From: Ananas comosus
Taxonomy: Eukaryota > Streptophyta > Magnoliopsida > Poales > Bromeliaceae
DNA length: 64,000 nucleotides
Direction: 5' to 3'
Assembly (NCBI RefSeq): GCF_001540865.1
Contig: NW_017893404.1
Coordinates: 1-64,000, forward strand
Shown one piece after another: positions 9,291 through 21,440 of the stretch. Within the stretch, counting starts at the first letter, position 1. Each line of letters opens with the position of its first letter. The notes under the pieces were generated by a model that was given only the letters and a program-made list of their open reading frames with translations, did no database searches and was not told where the DNA came from. The position numbers and the translations under genes were made by a program.

Positions 9291-11216
9291 TGTAGAGTGT
9301 CGGGACGAGTTATAGTCGTTTTGGTGCGAAATAGACGCGAAAACGAACTCAAGAGTTGTGAAAGTTGGAGTTTGGATACTGAAATCTGCAAAAGTAGGAT
9401 TTTGAGTATTGTTTACCGGTACCTGAGAGGAGTACCGGTACCCCAGAGGGATTACATGAATGGTTGCTCTCGGGTTTGTGTAGCTTGGTGTTGCGTACCG
9501 GTACCTGTTGGTGAGTACCGGTATTGGGACTGGGTACCGGTACTGCATCGGGGCAAGTACCGGAACAACGTGCTTGGGTTCGCTGGATGCTTGTCGGGTA
9601 CCAGTACCCAAGTTGAGTACCGGTACTCCAAGCGACAAATTGAGTTAGTAAAGGGGGTTTTTAGTAATTTTTGCTGTTGGGTTATCTGTATTTATCCCCA
9701 ACCTATCCCCCCAGTTAGCTTCTTATCTGTGTAGAAGCTTGGAGAACCTGGTAGGTTGCTCCTCTTTCTCTCTCTCTAGCTAATTGAGGTTTGATCTCAT
9801 TGTATTCTCCTTGTCTTTGGAGGATTGCTCGCATACCTCGGTTGATTCCGTTGGGGGTTGATCTATGGGTTTCTTCTAGCGACTTCTTGCCAGTGTTGGA
9901 CGAGTGGTTGAGGTGGGTTAATGTTTATTGAAATCGTCGGAATTCCTCCTAAGTCGTAGAGTTGTCAGCATGCATCTTCTTGTTTTGATCATCATGTTTA
10001 GTAGCTCAAATTCGTGGATTTGCATGTTTTATATGAAATATGAATTTGGAGCATAATTTAATGATTTTAAATAAAGTTTTATATACTGAACTGCGATTTG
10101 ATTTAGGAGACAACTCGTTAAACCTACACCTGACACTTTTCGAAAAGTTAACAGAATTAGCTTTAGGCGCTGTTTTTCTTTTGTATCACCACTGTTAGTG
10201 TGCTGTAGATACTTAGATTAGTGTAGGTTAAGATTACGCTTGTGCTGAGGGGCCAAGCTCGTGGTTATAGTAGAGTTGGACTATTCCATACTGTCGGGTG
10301 CCGTCGGGGCTGACGGTGGACCCAGATTCGTCTATCTTGTATCAGATTGTGCCGAGGGTACGTGTGCCTTGGTTGTTAGACCAGTTTGACCCACTTGCAT
10401 TGACTATAGCCTGTGTGAGCCTTATTGAGCTCGACAGAGATACGCTTGCATACTCGGTTGGAGTGCCGCTCCGGAGTGAGGCTTTACTTGTGTTGATATC
10501 GTAGCAGTCCTGTTTGGATAGTTTTCTTGGACGGGCCACTCCCGTGGGTGGTGTGCGATGTAGTTTGGGTACAAGCTGGACTGGCCAGTCAGCGATCCCT
10601 TGAGATTGGGTCGGTGTGGTTGATTTGTAGCTAGTGATGCATTTCTATGTTTATAGAGAGCCTGATTTGGGTAGCGGTAGTATAGTAGCATATAGCTGTA
10701 AAGTTACTTCCAGCTTATTTTACTATCCTTTACCTATTGCTCATACTTTTATTGTAGACTTAGTGGGTGAGCCATTGGGGTCGGTGACGGTACTCACTGA
10801 GTACTACTCTGTTTTGCAGTAGTTCTCACACCCTGTTGTTACCACCTTTTTGTAGAGTCGTCTGTTGCTGCTGCTGTTGATTCCGATAGAGGTAAGGGAG
10901 TCGCGAGCTAGACTCCTGCCTTCCCTGGTCTTTTACTAGAGGAGCACACCTACAGAAGTAGTTGGATATTACCATGTACATACAGTTATGTTTAGTAGTA
11001 CTCGCTAGATGTTGGTTGTGCTTTTGGAGCTTGTATGTACAGCGGGCCTATTATGTATTTATATGAGTTTTTAGTTTTAGCAGCTCTATACCTCTTGTTG
11101 TTGCTTATATCTGTTTGCAGGTTTTCCTTTTGCTTCATATACACGAGAAATTCCTATATATACGGCGGCGGGTCTATTGGCATGCCCGGGGAAACGTGAT
11201 AATCCGGGGCGTGACA
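9291..11216 (+). mobile_element. Family E chromovirus-type LTR (solo or truncated)
   Basis: It starts TGTAGAGTGTCGGG and ends GGGGCGTGACA, the end shared by the gypsy LTRs of families B, C and D in this window. It has the same internal order as those: a palindrome array, then a CTCTCTCTCT leader near 9765, and a conserved CCATTGGGG...CTCACTGAG...TTTTGCAG block near 10773-10820. No PBS follows the 3' end, so it is not a 5' LTR of an intact element. The 5-bp flanks (ACATC, AATTT) do not match, so the left boundary is tentative. Confidence 0.6.
9413..9630. repeat. Array of GTACCGGTAC palindromes in LTR family E
   Basis: About seven copies or near-copies of TACCGGTACC / GTACCGGTAC lie within about 220 bp, with spacers of roughly 15-60 bp. 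Several are perfect palindromes; others differ by one base, such as GTACCAGTAC. Confidence 0.85.
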
Positions 11217-11559
11217 AATTTTCTTTTCATTAAATAAATAAATAAATTTTGTTGATCGGTTTGTGTTAATGATGATGCTCGGCCGCAATCGAGATCACCG
11301 CTCAACGGAATTGTGCAGTCGTCCCGGTCGTGGTAGGCAGGGCCCATTAACGGCTGCATAATATAGCCTCCTTACACTTTGTTTGATTGGGATATTAGGG
11401 AGGGGATAAGGGGTTATCCCCCACTTTATCCCTAAATAAGAGAAAGTGTAAGGTGGGAACTGTTGTTCCTACCTTAACGGGTTATCCTCGGATCACCCGT
11501 TAAGAGGTGGGACGGCAGTTCCCATTCCCTCTGGAATATCCCTAATCCCACTCTTCCGA
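11217..11559. other. Intergenic DNA between LTR E and a degenerate tandem repeat
   Basis: No gene is seen. The words TTTGTTTGATTGGGATA and GGGGATAAGGGG near 11380-11425 resemble Tourist-like MITE termini, but no matching right end was found, so it is not called. Confidence 0.35.
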
Positions 11560-12312
11560 GGGCATTTCTACTGTTCCTACACCAAACCCCTCTTCCTCCT
11601 GAGCTTCCTCGAAAATCTAGCACTGTTCCTCTTCGTCGACACCTGCAGGGAGCCTTCACCGGCGATTTTCTTCCTTCCCATTGCTTTGGCCGAACCCTAT
11701 AGCATACGAAGCTCTCAGATCTTACTAGATCCGAGGGTTTCCCTCTGTTCTTTGGTTGGTCTTGCCTATTCCTTTTCGTGCCTTCTCCGTCGTCGCCAGG
11801 CAACCTCCGTGCTGCCACCGCGCACAGTCTTCCCTTGGAATATCCCCTATCCCTACCCCAAAGCGCAGATCCATTGTTCCCACGCATTTACCCCTCTTCT
11901 TCCAGAAGCTCCCCCCAAAACTAACTACTCTTCATCTTTGCTGCCATCTACCGGGGTCCTTCATCGGCGATTTCTTACCTCCTTGTTGCTTCGACCGAAC
12001 ACTAGCGTACGGATCTAGTAGATCCTATTAGATTCGAGCGGTTGCCCTCTATTTTTGGGTGTTCCCTTGGTCTTGCCTATTCCTCTTCATTCCTAATTAC
12101 CCGTCGTCACCAGGCTAGCTCTGTGGTGCCACCGTTCACGATCGTCGGCTCCTGTAGGTGTGGGCTTTTTTCTTGCAGTCTCGCCTATTCCACTTTGTGC
12201 TACCTCCGTCGTCGCTAGGTAGGCTTCGTACCGCTATTGTTGGATGTCTCCGCCTACGATCTTGGTCCTTTTGCTATAACAAGGTTTGTTTCCCGTGGCT
12301 AAATTTTACCAA
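11560..12312. repeat. Degenerate tandem repeat, about 300-bp unit, 2.5 copies
   Basis: Segments starting near 11563 and 11870 share the same order of words: CTGTTCCTAC/TTGTTCCCAC, CCCCTCTTC, CACCGGCGATTTTC/CATCGGCGATTTCTT, GGCCGAACCCTA/CGACCGAACACTA, and GGTCTTGCCTATTCC. A third partial copy begins near 12160 (CTCGCCTATTCC, TCCGTCGTCGC). The pyrimidine-rich, leader-like composition recalls a 5' UTR of a repeat element. No intact ORF is present. Confidence 0.55.
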
Positions 12313-13536
12313 TGTAAGGACTAAGATTTTGGCGATGTAGCTAAACTTTCTGTTGACGATGTTTTTGTGTGTATTTTAATTACAAAAGCACTCGTCAAGT
12401 TTCAGGAGAAAATGAGTTTGAATGGAGAAGTTACGCGATCTTCAGTTTTCACTTAAAGTGAATAGTAACTCGGTTTTCCGGAGAGGCCAATGAGTAGAGT
12501 TGGGTTTTGGCCCGTATCGGACGTCGTTCATAGCGATCTAATAGCTCGTTTTTGATGTTTCGGCTATCCTGGAACCATTGGCGCTGACGGATTTTAGGTT
12601 TGATGCACGAATTTTGAGAAATTTGAAAATACATGTATTATATGTATTTGTTCGTGGTTTTGCAATTCGGAGAGAGGACGGGTTTCGTCGCGAATCTGCG
12701 ACCGAAACAGGCAAAACAAATTATGGGTTTGCTGTCTCTGTCGTGCTGATCGCACTGGTGCAATACGTTCGCAAATTTGACGGACGGATTTGCTGATATT
12801 CCATGTTGATCGAGGAGGGGCTGTAATTGGCAAAACGGTAATTTTGCGAGAAGCGCGACATTTTTTGTACCATTTTGCGTGAAATAGCATGTGGGGGTGT
12901 ATTCGCACGTTTTACTCGTGCTGTGAAGGACTTAGTGCTAATATTGAGTTTTGAGGGACTTGAGCACAAATAGCTATCTAGGGTTTTGCATCGGGAAATC
13001 CTAACCCTAGTCCCCAGCTAACCCTAGCCGCCTCTCTTCCCCTCACCTCGTGCATTGCGCCCCTCCCGACTGCCGCCGCCGCCTGAGCTCCGGCCAGCCA
13101 CCACCTCCACAAGCTGTCCTTCTCTCCCTCTCTCTCTCTCTCTTTTGAGTTGAGAGGAGGCCCGAGGCTACATTGCCTCCTCATCTCTCTACCGACGTCG
13201 CTCCGATCCCCGGCGACTGTCCCCGCCTGCCGTCGCCGCCCCGCACGCCGCCGCTGCCGCCCAGGCTGCTTGTGGCCAGCTAGAGTTAGCTCGGGCCGAG
13301 GGAGCTTCAGCTCCCTTCCCTTGCGTCGCCGCCGCCTGAGGCCACTCCCGCCGCCTCCCCCGGAGCCACGGCAACCTTCCTCGCCGGTCGTTGCCGTCCC
13401 TGCGGGCCGCCGCCGCCGCCACCTCTCTCAACCTATGGCCACCCCAGACCTGAGCGGGCCGAGGTGAGCTCACACCTCCTCCCTTGCGCCACCGCCGCCA
13501 GGATTCATCCTCGCGCCATCCCTCTGGCCTCAGGCA
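12313..13536 (+). mobile_element. Family D long LTR, fragment 1 (5' end)
   Basis: Starts TGTAAGGACTAAGATTTT and matches the start of the complete family D LTR at 46125 (shared TTGACGATGTTT, AGCACTCGTCAAGTTTC and AGGAGAAAATGAG). The end of the fragment (about 13000-13530) is very GC-rich with GCC/CCG runs and an (TC)n tract near 13125-13143. Long Pro/Arg/Ala-rich reading frames there are composition artefacts on both strands. It is interrupted at 13537 by element A; 13532-13536 is the left AGGCA duplication. Confidence 0.8.
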
Positions 13537-13810
13537 TGTTAAGTCTTGTGTGTTGGCAAGTTTCGTGAAGTGAGTCGGAGTCTTGAAGGATCAGTGCGTA
13601 TCGTCGAAGATCAAAGAATCCAAGACTTCGAAGAAATCGAAAAATAACGCACGACGTGAATCACGATGCCCAGATAAGTCTTTAATTCATGTTATGGTGA
13701 TTCATACTTAGTTGTAGACATTAGAATTAGAAAATCAATAATTACTGGATTAGAAAGTGCATCGGAACTTTGCGAAACCCGAAACGGTGAAAAATTCAGG
13801 AAATTGCAAG

Positions 13811-13952
13811 TGTACCGGTATAGCATTGAAAGTGTACCGGTACAAAGTATGTTCCGGTACAACCAGCGACATGTCACCGGTTACAGTGTTTCGCAGGTTT
13901 TTTGTTCCGTCATCGTGTAACCGGTAACAACTTGAAAGTGTACCGGTACACA
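13811..13952. repeat. TGTACCGGTACA-type palindrome array in the 5' LTR of element A
   Basis: Copies include GTGTACCGGTATA, GTGTACCGGTACA, TTCCGGTACA, TCACCGGTTACA, GTAACCGGTAAC and GTGTACCGGTACAC. Some are perfect palindromes and others keep only the ACCGGT core. The 3' LTR copy of the same array is at 33228-33368. Confidence 0.85.
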
Positions 13953-14388
13953 ATGTAAAATTGTGATAAAACTTTCTAATCCGACTCTAATTGATTCTAA
14001 AATCTATAAATAAGCTATTGGGGTTCAATAACACATCAAGCATCACGAAAATGCATGTTTGAGAAACCCTAGAGGCTCGGAATTCATCAAAAACCTATTT
14101 TCTTCATAATAGCCTCTTTTAGCTCAAATCGAGAGATTGTAATTTGATATCAATATGTCGATTTGATCTACGCTTCGCTTGGAGTTTTTTTCTCTAGTTT
14201 TCTACAATACTCTATGTAAGGAAGTAAATTCTCGAAATACGAGAGTTGGACTTCGGTTAGAATCGACTGATTGTCGACTTGGTATGCTTCGGAAAAGCCG
14301 AAGGCATCAAAATGGCCAAAGGTGCATTGGAATGGAGTTCGCGAGAGCAAATGATGTGAAAAACCTGCACTTGGCAGATTTGCTCTCT

Positions 14389-14606
14389 GGGACCGGTCCC
14401 TGGCGGGAGGGACCGGTTCTTGAACATGGTCTGCGCGGGTTTGCTCTCGGGGACCGGTCCCTTTGCAGGGAGAGACCGGTCCCATTGACTGGTGGTTCCG
14501 GCGACGCATGATGCAACCGGTCCCTGGGCCAGAGGGACCGGTTCCCGAACGCGTAGATTTGGGGAGGTCCTGAGGGACCGGTCCCTGGCAGGGAGAGACC
14601 GGTCCT
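14389..14606. repeat. GGGACCGGTCCC palindrome array in the 5' LTR of element B
   Basis: Eight copies in about 220 bp, the perfect ones reading GGGACCGGTCCC, others GGGACCGGTTC or GAGACCGGTCC. Two copies are commonly paired through the spacer TGGCAGGGAG. The equivalent array in the 3' LTR is at 24672-24868. Confidence 0.9.
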
Positions 14607-15744
14607 CGTAGCCCCAATCTGCCCAAGATGGGTTGTGTCATGAAGGCAAAGTTGAGGAGTTTTTATGCAATTGTAGCATAAGTAGAAGCTATATGAGAGT
14701 ATGCTCTCTCTCTCTTCTCATTTTCTCTTCTAAAACACAAACCTAAAGCCTCTCTCTCTCTAATCTCTCTTCCTCTCTCTCTGGAAGGTGAAGAAGAGAA
14801 GGGATTTAGTGGAGAAGCAAGCAAGGAGAGGGATCTTTATCTTCATCTTCTTCCTCTACATCTTGGAGCTAACTTTTGGATGTAAGCTTGAAGCTCAATC
14901 ATGGTAGATTTCTAGGGTTTAGATCTTTAAGCCCTAGAATGGGTTAGATGGAACTCTAGTATGCTAAAGAGATGCTTTATGCATGAGTTTGAGAATTTAG
15001 AGTTTGATTCTTGCATGATTGCAAGTTAGGGCTCCAAAAATGGGGTTTTGTGATATGTTGGGTATTGATATAAATTGATCAAGTGTAAACCTAATTGCTA
15101 GGTTTTTAAACGCGTAGGCGAAGACGGTTCGACGATTCGTCGAGCAGGTGTAAAGTTACGGGCAAAATGGGGCTTTCCGAGCTTCATTTCCGCCTGGGAG
15201 GTCGAGACGACGTCGTAAAATCGCCGAACTTTATTCCTAAAGTCGTGACAACGCCAGAAGGTAGGTGGTGTCATCCCGAAGCAACCGGGCTCCTCTTTAT
15301 GTCTTAGTGTATTTCAAATCTTGCATCTCTTACATATATGCATTGTAGGATAAATGTGCATTTTCATTTCCTTATGCTTTCCTAGATGATATCATAGTGT
15401 GAGTTGAATGCTTGATATAGTGGATAGATAAGGATTGGGTCGAGACATTGAATCCTATAGTGCCGAGATAAGAGATGAACTCGATGATTGACAAAAGACA
15501 TAATGAGTGGCATGTAAATAACAATGACAACAGAACGAATGGCATGTAACTTAGTGTATAAATGACACTGACACGTGAGCTTAGGGATAGGCGGATTCCC
15601 TAGAGATGAGTCATTGAACAAGAACCTAGTGTAGCACTTGCATATGGACTTTGGGATAGGTGGATTTCCGAGTGATTGTTAGCCCTAGTGGGTAGGGTAT
15701 CCTCGAGTTGAGAGGATTGGATCATACTCGTTGTCTGTTCAGAA

Positions 15745-15768
15745 CTTGTGTTGGTCGCTCCTCACAAG
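15745..15768. other. Conserved 24-nt stem-loop in LTRs of families B and C
   Basis: CTTGTG ... GGTCGCTCC ... CACAAG can form a 6-bp outer stem and a short inner stem. Equivalents are at 26009-26032 (3' LTR), 35707-35730 (solo B'), 22617-22640 (solo C) and 56455-56478 (solo C'). The outer stem and GGTCGCTCC are kept while the bases between vary. Confidence 0.6.
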
Positions 15769-16672
15769 TGTGCGCTCCGAAGTTTTGTCACATGAGGGAT
15801 AGCCAGCCTTATGGGGTCCCTGGGATAGCCTTATGGGGTCCTACAGACGGTTTCGGGTTTGTGACCGAGTTGAGTCTCCTTACCACGAGATGCATGTGAG
15901 TCGTGGGCGAACCTCCGGGTTGGCCAAGGATTGGATAAGCCAAAAGAATTGATGAACAAGTAAACAACATTACTTCTTGGACATAGTGGTATGTTAGTTG
16001 ATTACTTTATTTATCACATTGTGCATGCATACATTGTATATGATTCGGGCACAGTAGCATATCTTTCTTACTATGTTGTTACTGCTTTCATATATCTATC
16101 TATCTATCTATCTGCTTGTGCCCACTTGGACCTAGTGGGGAGATCAGCGGAGTCGGCGGCCGAATCCACTGGGAATTATGGACGATAGTTCTTACCCCAC
16201 TTTGTTGCAGGGCCGAGTACGAGCGCTCCGGGCGAGAATCGCGGCAAGGGCTTAGCGCCCTAGCATTAGTATCCCTCCTGTTGCATTAGAGATACTTACA
16301 TATGTGAGAGTAGTTGATGTATAGGTTGTGAGATGCATTTTGGAGATATATGAATGAACCTGTATCTATATTTTGGATGAAACGAAAATGTAAATTTTAT
16401 AAATGTACAAATCATGATGTAATAGATAGAACTCTCTTTTTATGCACTTGTATAGATACTTGTTTTACTTGCTCTTGTTGTTATGCACTTGTGGTGCTTC
16501 TATTATCGTTGTATGGATCATATATGTATTGAATTGTTCCTTGGCGAATTCTTGTACATGATCCCGTGCTTGAGCCTTGGACGGACAGGGGAGGTGCTGT
16601 CCGTTCGGCGTCTGTTCGACTTGCCCGAATCGGACCAAATAGGTAGCGGTCTCGGGGCGTGACAGGTGTTTA

Positions 16673-16684
16673 TGGTATCAGAGC
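16673..16684 (+). other. Primer binding site of element B
   Basis: TGGTATCAGAGC, complementary to the 3' end of plant initiator tRNA-Met, lies 8 bp after the 5' LTR end. Confidence 0.9.
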
Positions 16685-17049
16685 AAGAAAATAAGAGCAA
16701 GTAAAGAGAGAAGTCTAAGAGTGACCTAGGAGGCCCTAGGACGAAAACCTTAAGGTTATATATGCGTGAGTGAGACGTGAACTTATGACAATGGCGGGAG
16801 TTAATCGATTCGGTCAGGATTGGAGTATGTTTCTAGTAATGACTGGAAACGGATTCAAGTGGTATGAGTCCTCGACTCGCAGTGGTTGTGTTGGTGGCCG
16901 ACAACATGACACTAAGAGTCTAGAATGAGTACACTTGTGTGCTTCCGCCTAATTGCAGTGTCGAGTCGCGTTATTTTGTAAGTGCGATGAGGTTTAACGG
17001 GTTAAGGTGATTAAGGTGATTAACCAAGTTGGTTATGTTTCAGGAGCTA
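16685..17049 (+). other. Untranslated leader of element B
   Basis: Sequence between PBS and the gag start. No ORF of interest is seen; it is expected to hold packaging signals, but none can be recognised. Confidence 0.6.
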
Positions 17050-18190
17050 ATGTCCCCAAAGCGTTACACGCGTAGATCCGTTCCGGCACCGCCTCCTGAG
17101 GTGCCCGAGCAAGTTGGATCTGGCGAAGTACAAGAGTTGCGGGCGCAAATGACTGCGCTAGCTGGCGTGGTGCAGCGCCAAGAAAGTCGGTTCGAGCGGC
17201 TCTAAGAGCTTATGGAGCGGCAGGTGGCGGAGGTGACTGATGGTCGTGATCCGCCCGCCCCCTCGGCGCGCGTGCCTTAGGCGGCTGAGGGTGAGGGCAT
17301 AGCGGCAGTTCCGGTGGCGGCACATCCCCCGCCGGCGAGTGTTCATCCGGCGGCCTCGGGTTCGGCGACACCCGATGCGGCGGCCGAGGAGGTGGAGCGG
17401 GAGCGTGCGTTGGCAGCTCTTATCAAGTTCAGGAAGTTCGACCCACCTATTTTCGAGGGGGAAAAGGTGGAGCCGTCGATGGTGGAGTCGTGGGTTGACT
17501 CAATGGAGACGCTCTTTGAGGACTTATCCACCTTGGAGAAGGATAAAGTATACCTCGCCACCCATTGCCTCGAGAATGCGGCGAAGATGTGGTAGAAGCA
17601 GGTGAAGCGAGACCGGTCTTCCGACCTTTTACCGATGTTATGGGAGGAGTTTAAGAAGACAGTGTTAGCAAACTACTTCCCCGACACTGTGAAACGGAAG
17701 TTGCAGGAGAAGTTTCGTGAATTGAGGCAGGGGGACCGTTCAGTGGCGGACTATGAACAGGAATTCTCCCACATTATAGATTATGTCCCGGATGTTGTTC
17801 GAGATGATCGGGATCGAGCCGATTGGTTCTTGCGAGGGCTTCGGCCGGGGATATATAGGGCCGTGCAGCTGTTCAAGCTCACGACCTTTGCCGAGATATT
17901 TGATTGAGCACTGTGGGCGTAGCACGGTGATGCCCACGTGCGAGAGGAGCATGAGCTGATGGCCGAGTCGAAGGACAAAGGGAAGAAGCGTAAAGGCGGT
18001 GGTTTGGGGGGACAATCTAGTTCCAAGAAGCCCCCGAAGTACTCGCGATCACAGTCTAGAGGCCGAGGAGCACCGCAGTGTGTTATCTGTGGTGGAGACC
18101 ACCCCGCATCACGTTGCAGCCAGCGGCAGGGGAAATGCTTTAAGTGTGGGCAAGCGGGGCACTTCATCCGTGACTGTCCTGGAGGAGCCT
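17050..18190 (+). pseudogene. gag: gag portion of the element B gag-pol frame
   Basis: ATG at 17050 opens a frame that stays in register to the chromodomain. Gag would form the particle and package the RNA. The retrotransposon gag domain lies at about 17425-17907 (FDPPIFEG, WVDSMETLF, FRELRQGDRSVADYEQEF, DRADWFLRGLRPGI). A degenerate CVICGGDHPASRC knuckle and a good CCHC knuckle CFKCGQAGHFIRDC (18136-18177) follow. In-frame stops are TAA at 17203, TAG at 17278, TAG at 17593 and TGA at 17905. Most fit single C-to-T or G-to-A changes from CAA, CAG, TGG and CGA, as expected for methylated, silenced DNA. Normal length and order otherwise. Confidence 0.9.
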
Positions 18191-20511
18191 TGCCTGCTCC
18201 GTTTGTCGCATCGGCTCCAGCGACTTCGGCCCACTATAGAGGAGCCCCACTGGCAACAGCATCGGCTGGACGCGCGATGGCGCCGCGTCAACCTGAGATG
18301 ATGCCATCGGCTCCGAGCGGACGGGTATTCGCCACTCAAGCCGAGGAGCCTGTCGAAGCCGAGGAGCGCCACGTTGTGGCAGGTATGGTTTTAATTAACG
18401 GAGTTCGCTCCAGGGCTATGTTTGATACAGGTGCCACGCATTCATTCATCAGTAGATCGTTTGCACAAATGCATGACATTGGCATTCAGTCGAGTCAGAG
18501 CACCTGGCGAGTAGAGGGCCCCGGGCGTGCGTTCGTTATTCGCAAGGAGTGTTCGGCGTGTCGAGTTCAAGTCGGCAGCTGGATAATGCCGATTCGTATG
18601 TTGATGCTCAAGAGGTTGAAAGACTTCGACGTTATACTGGGCATGGACTGGCTTTCGAAATACTACGCGTTTATTGATTGCAGACATAAGGTGGTAACGT
18701 TTCGGGAGCCAGGACAGGAGGAGTTCACATATCGAGCGTGCAAGAGCTCATGCTTCGCCGCGACACTATCTGCGACGAGAGCAAGGAAATTAGTTAACAG
18801 CGGTTGCGTGGCTTACCTGGCGACCATTGTGGAAGTGGACCGAGTAGTTCCGGCACTTGAGGAGTTGTCGGTGGTTCGGGAGTTTCCGGACGTGTTTCCT
18901 GTGGAGTTACCGGGGATGCCGCTGAATCGAAAGATCGAGTTTGTAATAGACTTGATCCCCGGAACGGCGCCGATCTCAAAGGGCCCATATCGTATGGCGC
19001 CGACTGAAGTAAAGGAGTTGAGGGCTCAATTGCAAGATCTCCTCGACAAGGAATTCATCAGGCTGAGTGTGTCACCGTGGGGAGCCCCGATATTATTTGT
19101 GCGGAAGAAGGATGGATCATTTTGACTCTGCGTGGATTACCGCGAGTTGAACAAGGTCACGATCAAGAATAGGTACCCACTGCCCCGAATCGATGACTTG
19201 TTTGATCAACTACAGGGGTCGTGCGTGTACTCCAAGATAGACCTATAGTCCGGTTACCATCAACTAAAGATAAAGCCGGAGGATGTTCAGAAGACCGCGT
19301 TTCGCACGTGGTACGGGCATTATGAATTCACGGTTATGCCGTTCGGGCTCACGAACGCCCGGGCAGCATTTATGGACTTAATAAACCGTGTCTTTAAGGA
19401 GTACTTGGATCGATTCGTTGTGGTTTTTATAGACGATATTTTGGTCTATTCTCGTAGTGACGAGGAGCATGCCGAGCATCTAAGGCTAGTGCTTCAAATC
19501 CTTCGGGAGGAGAAGTTCTATGCGAAGCTAAAGAAGTGCGACTTTTGGCTCCGAGAGGTCGCATTTCTGGGGCATGTTATTTCTGAGGGTGGTGTATCTG
19601 TTGACTCGAGAAAAATTGAGGCGATCAAGGATTGGCCGCGCCCAACTAATGTCACGGAGGCCCGAAGCTTCGTGGGCTTGGCGGGCTATTATAGACGGTT
19701 CGTGGGGGGCTTGTCGAAAATAGTTATTCCACTTATCCGTCTAACTAAAAAGGGCACCAAGTTTGTTTGGAGCGAGGAATGCGATCAGAGTTTCAATGAG
19801 TTGAAGGAGAAACTAACTTCGACTCCGGTGCTTACCTTGCCGGTGCCAGGTAAGGACTTTGTGGTCTATAATGACGCGTCTTACTCAGGATTGGGGTGTG
19901 TTCTGATGCAAGGCGGGAAGGTGATCGCGTACGCATCCCGTCAGTTGAAAAGCTATGAGAAGAACTACCCTGTCCACGACTTGGAGTTAGTCGCGGTGGT
20001 ATTTGCTCTCAAGTTGTGGAGGCATTACTTGTCTGGCGTGCGCTACGAAGTGTATACTGACCATAAGAGTTTGAAGTATTTGTTCACACAAAAGGAGCTG
20101 AATATGCGACAACGGCGGTGGTTAGAGCTGCTTAAGGATTATGATCTCAATATTCTCTACCACCCCGAGAAGGCGAATGTAGTCGCTGATGCACTTAGTA
20201 GAAAGTCAGCGGAGAACCTCGCGATGTGGGTCACAAATCAGGAGCCCCTATGGAAGGAAATGGGACGGATTGGCCTCAAGGTTGTAGCTTCGGAGGTTCT
20301 GGCTATGTTGTCAGCTCTCGTTGTCCAACCAACCTTGTTGGAGAGGATTAAAGGGTTGCAACCTGCAGACCCAGCTCTCCAAAAGGTACGGCGCGACATC
20401 GAGAGTGGACGCGCTCGCGATTTCGGTGTAGACGCCGAGGGTGTGCTTCGGTTTCAGAATCGGTGGTGTGTACCGGACAATGAAGAAATTCGGAAGCTGA
20501 TTCTGAAATAA
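18191..20511 (+). pseudogene. pol: Protease, reverse transcriptase and RNase H of element B
   Basis: Same frame as gag. The aspartic protease has an intact DTGA at 18424-18435 (MFDTGATHSFI) and ends with an ILGMDWLSKY-type segment. Reverse transcriptase begins near PYRMAPTEVKEL (about 18990). It contains KKDGSF then a TGA at 19123 (expected Arg), DYRELN, and a TAG at 19246 in KIDL-stop-SGYHQL. It also has FGLTNA and the catalytic FIDD at about 19426-19437. RNase H follows ([13 protein letters not shown] from about 19867, TDHKSLKYL near 20056, DALSRK). A TAA at 20509 stands where a Glu/Lys is expected just before the integrase HHCC finger. These enzymes would process Gag-Pol and copy the RNA. 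Despite three stops the domains are complete in order and length. Confidence 0.93.
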
Positions 20512-20930
20512 GCGCATTGGTCGCCTTATAGTATCCACCCAGGCGGCACCAAGATGTATCAAGATCTGAAACAGCATTACTGGTGGCCGGGAATGAAAGT
20601 CGACGTTGGACGCTATGTGGCGCAGTGCTTAGTATGCCAACAGGTCAAAGCAGAGCGCCGATTTTCAGCGGAAAAGCTTCAGAGCCTACCTATCCCCGCT
20701 TGGAAATGGGAGGATGTGACCATAGACTTCGTGGTCGGCTTGCCTCGTTCATCGGGTGGCTACGATGCAATCTGGGTGATTGTGGATCGTTTGACGAAAT
20801 TGGCACACTTTTTGCCAATCCACACGACTTGGGCAGGTGATAGGCTAGCGCAGGTATACCTTGATGATATTGTGAGGTTGCACGGGGTGCCAAAGTCGAT
20901 CGTATCGGATCGAGACCCCTGGTTCACTTC
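20512..20930 (+). pseudogene. int: Integrase, N-terminal half, element B
   Basis: Continues the pol frame. The HHCC zinc finger is visible (SIHPGG, QHYWWPGM, CLVCQQ), then the core domain with TIDFVVGLP and SDRDPWFTS, which supply the first two catalytic aspartates. The frame is cut after FTS by the family C solo LTR. The five bases ACTTC at 20926-20930 are repeated at 23582-23586. Removing the insert plus one TSD copy (2656 bp) leaves the frame in register with the downstream half. Confidence 0.92.
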
Positions 20931-21126
20931 TGTAATACACTGGATCTTAGCAAATTGCAAGATTCGAGTGTTTGATTTGTGAGTGGAGCCTTTCCACGGT
21001 TTTTGGAGGGTCGTTGATAGTGTTCCGACCCCTGGCACGCACCCCGAGGATGTTGGTTTGAGGCTTGGTACCAAAATCCAAAAATTGGATTCATTGGACA
21101 GCTCTCGGGTAGCCTGCAGCAGGACT

Positions 21127-21440
21127 TGTACCGGAACAGGACTGGCCTTGTACCGGTACAAGGGTTGATGGTTGTACCGGTACAGCCATCGGGCTTGTAC
21201 CGGTACAGAGCCGCAGACCGCGCGACCCGAGCCTTGTGTTTGCAATTTCGTCGGCCTTGTACCGGTACAAGAGCCCGTGTACCGGTACAAGGAGGCAGAT
21301 TTNNNNNTTGATGGTTGTACCGGTACAGCCATCGGGCTTGTACCGGTACAGAGCCGCAGACCGCGCGACCCGAGCCTTGTGTTTGCAATTTCGTCGGCCT
21401 TGTACCGGTACAAGAGCCCGTGTACCGGTACAAGGAGGCA
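21127..21440. repeat. TGTACCGGTACA palindrome array in solo LTR C
   Basis: Perfect TGTACCGGTACA dyads recur with spacers of about 10-60 bp, e.g. around 21149, 21174 and 21197, then again after the N gap. The copy number is inflated by the duplicated block described separately. Confidence 0.9.

Larger units (their letters stand above)
14215..16664 (+). mobile_element. 5' LTR of element B
   Basis: 2450 bp, TGTAAGG...CGTGACA. In order: a direct CGAAATACGAGAG start, the GGGACCGGTCCC array (14389-14606), CT-rich tracts (14704-14785), AAACCCTAG-type sequence, the stem-loop at 15745-15768, (TATC)n at 16094-16112, and the CCACTGGG...TAGTTCTTACCCC...TTGCAG block at 16168-16210. Small ORFs in it recur in the 3' LTR simply because the LTRs are copies. 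Confidence 0.93.

Noticed and set aside
9291..11216. Complete family E element
   Set aside because: No PBS follows the LTR, no second LTR is seen, and the flanking 5-mers differ.
13005..13030. Telomere-like CCCTAACCC repeats
   Set aside because: Only scattered CCCTAG/CCCTAA words, with no tandem array.
14389..14606. CRISPR-like array of short repeats with spacers
   Set aside because: The setting is a plant LTR, spacing is irregular, the repeats are 12-bp palindromes, and there are no cas genes.
16350..16532. 60-codon ORF repeated at 26614-26796
   Set aside because: It recurs only because the two positions are the two LTRs of element B; no domain is evident.
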